A stretch of DNA of 64,000 nucleotides, from assembly GCA_032433765.1 (NCBI GenBank), contig JAVIAB010000092.1, positions 33,020,534 through 33,084,533 on the forward strand, written 5' to 3'. Positions 62,001 to 64,000 of this stretch are shown one piece after another (position 1 is the first letter of the stretch; each line of letters begins with the position of its first letter). Both the position numbers and the translations under genes were made by a program. The notes under the pieces are model-generated. The model saw nothing but the letters and a program-made list of their open reading frames with translations. It was not told where the DNA came from and did not search any database. Source of the DNA: Megaustenia siamemsis. Its lineage: Eukaryota > Mollusca > Gastropoda > Stylommatophora > Ariophantidae.

Positions 62001-63922
62001 AACTTTTCATTCGAGATTGAACGAGGGCTCTATGCGGACGGTTGTCTGTTACAACCGGTACCATGAGCAGAGTGTTAGTACACAACAAAGTGGGAGGTCC
62101 AGGCAGTTGTTGCGTAGTAACTGCATGGAACGGACCGTATTCCTGGAGCAGGGACAAGTGGAACGTGTGTTAGGGTAATTGATAGGATAGTTATGGGAGT
62201 TATCAGCACCAACCACTTCAATGACAGTCAGTGAGATAGTTTCACAGAGTAGTTTTCATCTGTAGCATGAAGTTAGAAGGTAGTTGTGCAGTTAGCAACA
62301 ATGAACAGTTAAGTGTTGAGCCGTGAAGGAGTGTTCACAAAGTTTAGGCTTAATTAGGAGCATGAAGTTAGAGAATAGTTCTGCAGTTAGCATTAACGAA
62401 CAATTTCAGTGATAACCCGTGACATAGTGTTACAAAATTTAGGCTTTATTAGGATGAAGTTAGAAGGTAGTTCTGCAGTTAGCAGCAACGATAAGTTCAG
62501 TGATAATCCATGGCATAGAGTCACAAAGTTTAGACTTCATCAGGAGTATGAGGTTAGAGTGTAGTTCTGCATGTGGTAGCAACAAACAATTTCAGCGATA
62601 ACCCGTAATATTGTGTTACCAAGTTAGGCTTCATCAAAAGTATGAAGTTAGAGTGAAGTTCTGCATGTGGCAGCAACGAACTAATTCAGTGATAGTCCAT
62701 GACATAGTGGTAACAAGTGGAGGCTTCATCAGAAGCATGAATCAGAGCGTAGTGTGCAGTCAGCGACAACGAGCAAGTTAGGTGGCACCGAGCGAGAGAG
62801 ATTTGCAGCGTTCCTGTCCACCAGGAAGGTGCACGATTATGGAGTATGACGCTCCAAAACACAATAGGGTAGGAAAGGTTGAGTGAGGTCATTATCGCCA
62901 ACTTGCGAGTCAACCGTGGGCTGCTGAGGTGAAATAGTTGGAAATTCACTATAACTATTATTCAGAGGAAGGTCGGAGAGACAGAGGCGTGGAGAAAGAG
63001 AGCCTGGCAGTAGCCGACTGCAGCGCTGTAGATAACACAGGGGGATGCTGGGTGAATAGCAGGCAATGTGTGGGAGACCTCTAACCTGCTGTTTGTAGTT
63101 GTAATTGTGAACTTGTGTGTGAGGTTGACATTTTGAAATTAAACCTCAGGTATAATTTACTTGGTGTTCATTGAGTAATTCCTCGTATGCAAGCTGTATC
63201 TGTCTGGGCATAGTGAAGAACGACAACTGGGAGAGGCTAACACACCAGCTAGTAGAAACACAACTGTCTACACGAAGCAGCGCGGAGTACCAAGGAAGAC
63301 GATCATGACCGACGGACAAGGGGGTGTCCAGGTGATACTGAGTCAGCACCAGGCAAGCAGATAGCAGCTATAGAATTTCCGAGGCCAGTCCATCACGCTC
63401 GGTCTGGAGCTGATACGGGTCAAGCACGACGTGCTGTCCCATGCAAGACACCTCCAGGCAATCTGAGTGCCTGCAGCTCAACACATGGTGTGAGGTCAAA
63501 CGCCAATCGTTATGATCAGCGGGTTCATGTCCGAAACAAGTGTTCTGCCTTAAGTTCTGGTCTATGTGGTTTAAGAGAAACGCAACTTGTTATAAAAGAA
63601 AATTGTTGAAAATAAATTTAAAATGAACATCACATGATTGACAACATTTGAAAATAAGTTAAATCTTGTGTTGATAAATGATATTGTGTGTGCGTTTATG
63701 CTAACCTGGCATCAATTATGCATTTTTCAAAGTCATAGATATTTCTTAGACAACAGTATTCAGTATATATTTTCTACATTGTAGATAGCAGCTCTCTCCA
63801 TTTGTAGTGGTAATGGCCTACTATTGAAAGGTGACAAGGAAGCAAGACACAGCAACAAGCTTCTTTTCTCACTGGTACAAGAAGCACTAGAGCCCTATGC
63901 ACCTGTGGACACAATCACTTTG
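30841..63922 (+). CDS. ALDH18A1: Delta-1-pyrroline-5-carboxylate synthase, exons 1-10 of a longer gene
   Basis: A bifunctional mitochondrial enzyme. The N-terminal glutamate 5-kinase phosphorylates glutamate with ATP, and the C-terminal gamma-glutamyl phosphate reductase uses NADPH to make glutamate semialdehyde/P5C for proline and ornithine. Ten exons, each bounded by AG/GT, join in frame to 516 codons: presequence (about 1-58), kinase (about 59-350) and the first part of the reductase (about 360-516). The family is about 790-800 residues long, so roughly a third, including the catalytic Cys of the reductase, lies past the right edge. Introns are 325 to 8905 bp and full of transposons. Exon identity rests on strong, collinear similarity to animal P5CS. 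No frameshift or in-frame stop is seen in any exon. The entry spans introns; exon limits are given separately. Confidence 0.95.
31368..31870 (-). mobile_element. RTE-type LINE family A, 3' fragment
   Basis: It begins with (CAT)n CAAGTACCGGGCCTACTGGC and extends to the block encoding [18 protein letters not shown] sequence on the minus strand. It is about 500 bp, close to the copy at 5597 in sequence, and 5'-truncated at 31870. Confidence 0.88.
32030..32335 (+). mobile_element. LINE endonuclease-domain fragment
   Basis: Reading at about 32125, the frame gives [20 protein letters not shown], then PLARELA. The TWN...TLLD...RRxxLxARELA pattern is the start of the apurinic-like endonuclease of RTE-type LINEs. 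It decays after about 50 codons. It is the only endonuclease trace I see in the window, all other LINE copies being 3' pieces. Confidence 0.6.
32538..34920 (+). mobile_element. Pogo/Tigger-like DNA transposon, apparently intact
   Basis: Seen: 2383 bp with left end CAGTCGAACCTGGTCTTAGG and right end (inverted) CAGTCGAACCTGTCTAAGG, each flanked by TA (32536-32537, 34921-34922) within TA-rich sequence. It contains one uninterrupted 529-codon transposase. Known: Tigger/pogo elements have CAGT-type ends and TA duplications. Both ends, the TA target and the full frame survive, so it is either young or still mobile. It sits in P5CS intron 1 in the same orientation as the gene. Confidence 0.93.
33047..34636 (+). 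CDS. Tigger-type transposase, 529 residues, complete
   Basis: Domains in order: psq-type helix-turn-helix (about 10-55; [22 protein letters not shown]), CENP-B-type DNA-binding domain (about 76-135; [17 protein letters not shown]), DDE endonuclease (about 165-370) and an acidic C-terminal region. Catalytic Asp residues are D173 (FNLDETG), D279 (LFVDNATCH) and D309 (VQPLDQG), with 29 residues between the last two. The C-terminus has Q518-xx-I521-xx-F524-F525 (QTTILDFF), a consensus PCNA-interacting box as known in the Drosophila pogo transposase. The ATG at 33047 follows ATAGGAA, about 510 bp inside the left end. It is not a domesticated host gene on this evidence, because the ends and TA duplication remain. 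Confidence 0.93.
   Translation: MASVKSVKPKALTLEERISVIRQNQQGKSSRLLAEQFGVGKTQILRTLKRKAEYMNDFENNAPSMKRRNSRKTGNEDINTLCWKWCQSALARKIPLSGPMIKERALQFAKELENSVFKASNGWLEAFIKRHNLVFGKQCGEVGDSDMSAAADWTSKLSEICYGYAAQDIFNLDETGLFFKATTDKTFFVKGEKCAGGKKSKERITVMLCTNMLGEREPALVIGKAANPRIFKNININTLPVIYRNNKKAWMTAAIFEDWLKSFDRKMQKKKRHIILFVDNATCHPKIELQNVKLQFLPPNTTALVQPLDQGVIQTFKLKFRQKQLLHLITVMESNKDASGTKLMKQVNLLDVVYWIAAAWKEVDNSTILKCFCKAGFHCPAETHAYSLTHMESASKTDVQIVSTAISTALDNLSKELFGYQLTDISMIDSGLQTCNTIETNWDLPATAILAAEDVNSESDNEQDSTDIEKTYTIADAHNALELLRTYSITNGRSDILDVIMDLREKLNLSFISSVKQQTTILDFFSSQK
34921..34994. repeat. (TA)n microsatellite
   Basis: About 37 TA units with one TG interruption. It joins the right end of the Tigger element to the left end of the next element; the array resumes at 35334-35352. 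Confidence 0.95.
34995..35333 (+). mobile_element. Long-TIR Tc1/mariner-type element, internally deleted
   Basis: Seen: the left 85 bp (34995-35079, starting CAGGGTGTTTATAAAGTCTC) reappears inverted as the right 80 bp (35254-35333, ending ...ATAAACACCCTA). The two arms differ by only a few bases and a short indel. TA lies on both sides. The ~170-bp centre encodes [20 protein letters not shown] and [20 protein letters not shown], the helix-turn-helix start of a DDE transposase. So it is an internal-deletion derivative, MITE-like in size, not a random repeat. Confidence 0.9.
35439..36125 (-). mobile_element. RTE-type LINE remnant, 3' end plus RT core
   Basis: It begins with (CAT)n GAGCCATACCGGTTGGCGTA, then jumps to decayed reverse-transcriptase sequence (the region around 35640-35690 corresponds to the QGCVLSP block, 35800-35870 to the KAFD block). 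It is internally deleted and full of stops. Confidence 0.65.
36128..36475 (-). mobile_element. RTE-type LINE family C, 3' end, inverted
   Basis: The reverse complement matches 39790-40165: tail TCTATTGATC, GGGCCATAGGGCATAGAC, CTTTTATCAAATCTCTCCAT. The minus strand encodes RGRERLRRTL-like and [14 protein letters not shown] sequence. It ends in the family's TAGATAGA-type tail. Confidence 0.75.
36476..37128. other. Intron 1 tail, possible further LINE decay
   Basis: T-rich. Fragments near 36530-36610 resemble the reverse of the LINE 'PGPDNITNE' region but too weakly to call. It ends in the intron 1 acceptor. Confidence 0.35.
37129..37224 (+). CDS. ALDH18A1: P5CS exon 2
   Basis: Codons 59-90, phase 0 on both sides. 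It encodes [17 protein letters not shown] and [13 protein letters not shown], the start of the glutamate 5-kinase fold. K65 of the IKLGSAV motif and G67/S68 form the phosphate-binding loop of the amino-acid kinase family. Acceptor CACCATAG, donor CAG/GTGGGC. Confidence 0.95.
37780..38009 (+). mobile_element. SINE family B, copy 3, 5'-truncated
   Basis: It lies in P5CS intron 2. It lacks the box A half, starting at AGAGGTAGGGTTCGATCCC, but has the whole body and a ~28-base T tail. It is flanked by the perfect 13-bp duplication ACAATATATACCT (37767-37779, 38010-38022). The 5' truncation with intact duplication is the signature of incomplete target-primed reverse transcription. Confidence 0.92.
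38189..38437 (+). other. Open frame with a PIP-like tail, unrecognised
   Basis: An 82-codon frame in intron 2 ending [20 protein letters not shown]. The basic stretch plus ITNFF resembles the C-terminal tails of pogo/Tigger transposases and other PCNA binders (though Lys, not Gln, is at position 1). No other similarity and no splice sites; most likely the end of a decayed transposase or chance. Confidence 0.25.
38640..39330 (-). mobile_element. RTE-type LINE RT remnant, minus strand
   Basis: The reverse complement near 38990-38940 reads as [14 protein letters not shown], matching the family A block ALPKKSGAIECDDY at about 6900. The rest is decayed. It lies at the end of intron 2, about 50 bp before exon 3. 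Confidence 0.65.
39382..39519 (+). CDS. ALDH18A1: P5CS exon 3
   Basis: Codons 91-136, phase 0. It encodes [20 protein letters not shown], then FGKQKLRQE. The TSGAVAFG motif (T105-G112) is a hallmark of glutamate 5-kinase and lies in the substrate-binding region. Donor GGA/GTAAGC, acceptor TTTATTATAG. The tail (NLHNIENG) is the least conserved part of the kinase. Confidence 0.95.
39740..40170 (+). mobile_element. RTE-type LINE family C, 3' end
   Basis: The translation gives [40 protein letters not shown] and [16 protein letters not shown]. It ends with CCCTATGGGCCGGCTATGGC and an ATAGATAGAT tail. It is very like 60985-61356. Confidence 0.85.
40190..40535 (+). mobile_element. RTE-type LINE family D, 3' fragment
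   Basis: Decayed GHVIRDTRI- and [24 protein letters not shown] sequence, then the block GGATCCTGTGCAAGGTCTGA shared with 22235. It ends GGACAATAGATTAACAAG. Confidence 0.65.
40835..41325 (+). mobile_element. LINE family C reverse-transcriptase fragment
   Basis: A 160-codon open frame with [40 protein letters not shown] and [20 protein letters not shown], i.e. the RT catalytic FADD box and the following C-terminal half. It is truncated at both ends. The frame is clean, so the copy is fairly recent. Confidence 0.85.
41345..41450 (-). mobile_element. SINE-like family E fragment, minus strand
   Basis: The reverse complement has GTCTAGAGGCAAGACGTCTG and AGGTCCTGGATTTTAATACT, matching the tRNA-like head at 44196-44290 on the + strand. 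Confidence 0.5.
41745..41860 (-). mobile_element. RNase H LINE C-terminal tag, minus strand
   Basis: The + strand TAGTGCTCAGATACCCTCCT, then CAGCACATTCCCCAG, is the reverse complement of the LINE block encoding RRGSEHLW at 9660. The open frame crossing it is therefore not a P5CS exon, even though it follows an AG. Confidence 0.6.
43447..43696 (-). mobile_element. SINE family B, copy 4, full length, minus strand
   Basis: Flanked by the perfect 13-bp duplication TGTACAGTATATT (43434-43446, 43697-43709). On the minus strand it has head CTACGATAGCTCAGTGGTTA, box B GGGTTCGATCCCAAC, and the body ending GGGGGTACTTTACTT. This is the best-preserved copy. Confidence 0.92.
43755..43955 (+). mobile_element. 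RTE-type LINE family A, 3' fragment
   Basis: It matches the coding strand of the 5611-5870 block (AAAGAGGCCAAAGCAAAAAG; CAATATTAAGAAGAAACAAT; GGCCATGTAATGAGAAG). It ends in CATGGTATTTGATGATGAGG. Internally deleted. Confidence 0.75.
44190..44300 (+). mobile_element. SINE-like family E, tRNA-like head
   Basis: GGTCTGGGTGGTCTAGAGGT, AAGACATGTGCCTC and GGTCCTGGGTTCAAATCCTG resemble box A and box B of a tRNA. The acceptor stem does not pair and there is no CCA region, so it is a tRNA-derived repeat and not a tRNA gene. Confidence 0.55.
45235..45345 (-). mobile_element. SINE family B, decayed fragment
   Basis: The reverse complement retains GAAGCTAAGGTAGGGTAGTG, GGTTTTGGGTTCACCCAACT and a loose GAGAAAGACTGA tail, aligning to the middle of family B with many changes. 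Confidence 0.5.
46630..47060 (+). repeat. Dispersed repeat Y, copy 2
   Basis: The partner of 26470-26945 in the opposite orientation. It is bounded on the left by TTTGGTTATGGTTATGG and on the right near CCGCCTATCCACATTGCCC. Unclassified; lies in P5CS intron 3. Confidence 0.7.
47470..48180. repeat. 51/56-bp minisatellite, about 13-14 units
   Basis: The unit is ACTAGGGGGAAATACCAGGA, then CATAGTTGTAAACATGAGTG and TTGGCCACAG(CACAG)A. The optional 5-base CACAG makes units of 56 or 51 bp. A few units carry GTAGACATTGAG in place of GTAAACATGAG. The array ends 245 bp before exon 4. Open minus-strand frames up to 141 codons arise from the repeat itself. Confidence 0.93.
48425..48535 (+). CDS. ALDH18A1: P5CS exon 4
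   Basis: Codons 137-173, phase 0. It encodes [20 protein letters not shown], then [17 protein letters not shown]. The [11 protein letters not shown] segment is the conserved G5K block around the active site. Acceptor TTGATTAG, donor CAG/GTAAAT. The first nine residues are divergent from the mammalian protein, matching a known variable loop. Confidence 0.95.
49270..49415 (+). mobile_element. RTE-type LINE family A, short 3' end
   Basis: ACTGTCAAGATCGGGAGAGA, then CATGATCACCTACGCCAGCT and CACTTGATGATGAT: the last ~100 bp of family A in sense orientation. Confidence 0.7.
49416..49660 (+). mobile_element. SINE family B, decayed copy
   Basis: It keeps AGGACAAGAAACACGGTTTA, GGTTTACCCTGCCTTCAATG and CACATTACCCCAAAATATTG, then a degenerated tail. 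No duplication found. Intron 4. Confidence 0.6.
49995..50215 (-). mobile_element. RTE-type LINE family A-related 3' fragment
   Basis: CATCATGATGTGCCATACTG, GTTGGCATAGGTGATCATGT and CTCCCACAATTCTCTATCC: the inverted 3' end, internally deleted. It is closer to the 35439 and 52385 copies (GCCATAC...GTTGGC variant) than to the 5597 copy. Confidence 0.7.
50280..50770. other. Unclassified GC-richer block in intron 4
   Basis: Noticeably less A+T-rich than its surroundings, with a short tandem pair CGACTAGCTGCCCGCCCCTG / CGACCGGCTGCCCGCCCCTG near 50440. Open frames (71-108 codons) have no recognisable similarity. It looks inserted but no ends are identified. Confidence 0.35.
50771..51650 (-). mobile_element. 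Possible LTR fragment or related retroelement piece
   Basis: On the minus strand the left end reads as AATAAAGACTGTTCGCATTA, then GTGTGTCCAACA at the end, i.e. a poly(A) signal 40 bases before a CA terminus, as in an LTR. It contains two ~80-bp tandem copies (GAACAGCCTCCT at about 50990 and 51068) and two copies of CTCGAGATGTCTGTTTCA-type sequence (51424, 51526). No second terminus or duplication is confirmed. Confidence 0.35.
51655..52220 (-). mobile_element. RTE-type LINE fragment, minus strand
   Basis: The + strand AGCTGTCCAGGGAACTTTCA, then ACATTCTTCTGAGAAATCCT, is the complement of the [10 protein letters not shown] block. Further along, TGTTTCACAGCCAAATAATA matches the complement of the LTYGCESW block. 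Internally rearranged. Confidence 0.7.
52385..52798 (+). mobile_element. RTE-type LINE fragment, sense
   Basis: TAGGATTTCTCAGAAGAATG, TTGAAAGTTCCCGGGATAGC and AGGACATTCTCAAAGAGGCC, then TTTTTCGGGCACATCATGAG. It ends GGAAGGACATGATCACCTAT and ATGATGATG. It lies 118 bp before exon 5. Confidence 0.78.
52916..53068 (+). CDS. ALDH18A1: P5CS exon 5
   Basis: Codons 174-224, phase 0. It encodes [20 protein letters not shown], then [20 protein letters not shown] and DLDLAG. The PIVNANDAV motif (N209, D210) is the conserved glutamate-binding block of G5K. Acceptor TTGATAG, donor GGG/GTAAGT. The donor is the site at which mammals choose between the short and long P5CS isoforms. Here no usable GT exists 6 bases downstream (ACTTTA). 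Confidence 0.95.
53515..53700 (+). mobile_element. Dispersed repeat C, copy 3, partial, inverted relative to copies 1 and 2
   Basis: The reverse complement of the first ~175 bp of repeat C (GGGCCGAAAGGCGCAAATAT; CGTCCACTTAACGTTCTTTT; CTAGAATACTTTAGTCATCG), ending GAACGCAAGCTAGCTAGCTA. It preserves one true end of the family. Intron 5. Confidence 0.75.
54005..54342 (-). mobile_element. SINE family A, copy 2
   Basis: 338 bp, flanked by the 9-bp duplication GCTCCTAAT (53996-54004, 54343-54351). The minus strand head is GGGGGCCTCGGTAGCCTAGT. The tail is (TTTACC)2. It is about 90% like copy 1 by eye. P5CS intron 5. Confidence 0.88.
54590..54808 (-). mobile_element. RTE-type LINE family C, 3' end, inverted
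   Basis: ATCTATCTATTGACCTTTTG, GCCCATTGGGCATAGACCTA and GATCTTTTATCAAATCTCGC match the complement of 61150-61350. It is truncated after the [10 protein letters not shown] block near 54805. Confidence 0.85.
54809..55065 (+). mobile_element. RTE-type LINE family E-related fragment
   Basis: The translation shows [24 protein letters not shown], [20 protein letters not shown] and [14 protein letters not shown]. It abuts the inverted family C piece, a LINE-LINE junction. Confidence 0.65.
55205..55417 (+). CDS. ALDH18A1: P5CS exon 6
   Basis: Codons 225-295, phase 0. It encodes [37 protein letters not shown] and [13 protein letters not shown]. The [10 protein letters not shown], SDVxGLY and TGGM motifs bind ATP/Mg and close the kinase active site. 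Acceptor CATCGATCAG. A GTAAGT sits at codon 2 (55208-55213) directly behind the acceptor, but use of it as a donor would leave a 3-base exon. Donor AAG/GTTAGT. Confidence 0.95.
55720..55805 (+). mobile_element. RTE-type LINE family B, very short 3' end
   Basis: TCAAAGTAAGAGACAGAGCG, then CATAGTGGTCAACCTTCGAT and GCGGAGATGACACTCAATGA. It is preceded by a ~36-bp tandem duplication (CACATATAACTGCAAGTCAG-type, 55658-55725). Confidence 0.7.
55935..56855 (+). mobile_element. Mariner-like element, decayed, second copy
   Basis: Left end GGATGTTTAAAAAGTAATGC and a right end near GTTCCGAGAAAACCAATGAA correspond to the TIR region of the 3851-5182 element. The transposase starts [18 protein letters not shown] (56097) and keeps [11 protein letters not shown] and a [13 protein letters not shown] segment near 56490, but the central third is deleted and the frame is broken. 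It lies in P5CS intron 6. Confidence 0.82.
56856..57035 (+). mobile_element. RTE-type LINE family E fragment
   Basis: Reads as [40 protein letters not shown] and [10 protein letters not shown], nearly identical to 60340-60510. It sits directly against the mariner right end. Confidence 0.8.
57231..57393 (+). CDS. ALDH18A1: P5CS exon 7
   Basis: Codons 296-349 plus the first base of codon 350 (phase 1). It encodes [20 protein letters not shown], then [27 protein letters not shown] ends the kinase domain; what follows is the linker to the reductase. Acceptor ACATGTCAG, donor TTAG/GTGATC. Confidence 0.94.
57719..57862 (+). CDS. ALDH18A1: P5CS exon 8
   Basis: It completes codon 350 (Ala), then codons 351-397 plus one base of 398. 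It encodes [40 protein letters not shown] and VQEAFAS. This is the N-terminal helical part of gamma-glutamyl phosphate reductase. Acceptor AATTCTGCAG, donor TCAG/GTAATT. The 325-bp intron before it is the shortest in the gene and the only one without a visible transposon. Confidence 0.95.
57895..58390 (-). mobile_element. RNase H LINE, 3' half, minus strand
   Basis: The minus frame 58199-57984 reads [20 protein letters not shown], then [20 protein letters not shown], matching the post-RNase H region of copies 1 and 2. It lies in intron 8 with its 3' end near a T-run just after exon 8. Confidence 0.82.
58823..59040 (+). CDS. ALDH18A1: P5CS exon 9
   Basis: It completes codon 398 (Gly), then codons 399-470, ending phase 0. 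It encodes [40 protein letters not shown] and [20 protein letters not shown]. The [15 protein letters not shown] block is the signature of the reductase's NADPH-binding Rossmann fold. Acceptor TTTCTCCTTAG, donor CAG/GTAATA. Confidence 0.96.
59990..60520 (+). mobile_element. RTE-type LINE family E, 3' half
   Basis: The frames give [40 protein letters not shown] and [20 protein letters not shown], then [20 protein letters not shown] and [15 protein letters not shown]. Frame changes near 60350. It joins family C RT sequence at about 60520 without its usual 3' tail. Confidence 0.82.
60521..61356 (+). mobile_element. LINE family C, RT plus 3' end, internally deleted
   Basis: RT motifs: [40 protein letters not shown], a break at 60722, then [20 protein letters not shown] and LNFADDIVL. 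Directly after FADDIVL the sequence jumps (at about 60964) to AATTCAAAACAAACAAGGAA, the C-terminal region, so the ~500-bp segment seen at 41000-41325 is missing. It ends CCCTATGGGCCGGCTCGAAA and TAGATAGATA. Confidence 0.85.
61590..61690 (-). mobile_element. SINE family B, decayed fragment
   Basis: AGTCAATGGTATTATATGGA, GAATATGGTGTTAATGACCA and GCTGCACATTTTTAGGTGGT align to the 43480-43560 part of family B, with deletions. Confidence 0.55.
61720..63200. repeat. Unclassified GC-richer insert with 93-96-bp tandem array
   Basis: Six degenerate units between about 62200 and 62780, each with a [T/G]ATGAAGTTAGA...AGTTCTGCAGTTAGCA...CAACGAACA core at 62266, 62358, 62451, 62543, 62638 and 62732. The block is richer in G than the rest of the intron and ends near a TGAAATTAAACC segment. 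In size and period it recalls the LTR at 18019-19246, but no TATA box, TG/CA ends or duplication could be confirmed and the units are not similar in sequence. Confidence 0.6.
63201..63784. other. Rest of intron 9
   Basis: 63201-63540 continues the GC-richer composition of the insert. 63540-63784 is A+T-rich and ends in the acceptor of exon 10. Nothing is recognised. Confidence 0.4.
63785..63922 (+). CDS. ALDH18A1: P5CS exon 10 (last in window)
   Basis: Codons 471-516, phase 0. It encodes [20 protein letters not shown], then [20 protein letters not shown] and [15 protein letters not shown] is the conserved reductase block following the Rossmann segment. Position 487 is Asp where I recall Gly in the vertebrate enzyme. 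Donor TTG/GTAATT. The next exon is outside the window. Confidence 0.95.
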
Positions 63923-64000
63923 GTAATTTGTAAACATATCATGTCAGACATTAAACAAAATTAATGTGATGATAAATTTTTGTTAAAATCTGGACATTTT

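Larger units (their letters stand above)
59041..63784 (+). other. P5CS intron 9 (4.7 kb)
   Basis: 59041-59980 holds nothing recognised except a hairpin motif near 59590. The rest contains LINE families E and C, a decayed SINE B, and the tandem array at 62.2-62.8 kb. Donor GTAATA and acceptor TCTACATTGTAG. Confidence 0.85.

Overview
This is a eukaryotic, A+T-rich, repeat-dense genomic window. It is probably from an invertebrate animal and most plausibly a lophotrochozoan such as a gastropod mollusc. That inference rests on a split metazoan-type gene with phased GT-AG introns, on RTE-type LINE remnants with (ATG)n tails and an RNase H-bearing LINE, on several tRNA-like SINEs with clean target-site duplications, and on Tc1/mariner, pogo/Tigger and hAT DNA transposons. 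There are no operons, ribosome binding sites or prokaryotic genes. The species cannot be named from sequence alone.

One host gene is recognisable, on the + strand of the right half. It is the gene for delta-1-pyrroline-5-carboxylate synthase (P5CS, ALDH18A1), the bifunctional mitochondrial glutamate 5-kinase / gamma-glutamyl phosphate reductase of proline and ornithine synthesis. Ten coding exons lie between 30841 and 63922 and join in frame, giving 516 codons from the initiator Met with its mitochondrial presequence, through the whole kinase domain, into the first part of the reductase domain. The remaining exons lie beyond the right edge. The gene covers more than 33 kb for about 1.55 kb of coding sequence, and its introns are packed with transposable elements.

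The left half (1-30.8 kb) shows no host exon I can defend. From left to right it holds: a tRNA-like SINE with a 12-bp target-site duplication (357-684); a second SINE family (2700-2957); a mariner-like element with terminal inverted repeats and a broken transposase (3851-5182); an RTE-type LINE (5597-7063, minus); a LINE with reverse transcriptase and RNase H (7945-9735); a 24-bp minisatellite (10.4-11.6 kb) and a 27-bp minisatellite (11.8-12.2 kb); a hAT element with a perfect 8-bp duplication (12892-13687); more RTE fragments; and a 57-bp tandem repeat (15.7-15.95 kb). Next comes a second copy of the RNase H LINE, split by a solo LTR (18019-19246) that contains 96-bp repeats, a TATA box and a poly(A) signal. 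Beside it a third LINE fragment is interrupted by an uncharacterised 378-bp repeat.

The first P5CS intron carries an intact 529-residue pogo/Tigger transposase with a C-terminal PCNA-binding motif, and a 339-bp long-TIR element sitting in a TA microsatellite. Later introns carry LINE fragments, SINEs, a 51/56-bp minisatellite just upstream of exon 4, a decayed mariner copy, and a 93-96-bp tandem array in the last intron.

I see no wholly new gene system. The items most worth following up are the intact Tigger, the solo LTR dated by its LINE host, the unclassified dispersed repeats, and the P5CS exon 5/6 junction, which resembles the short mammalian isoform.
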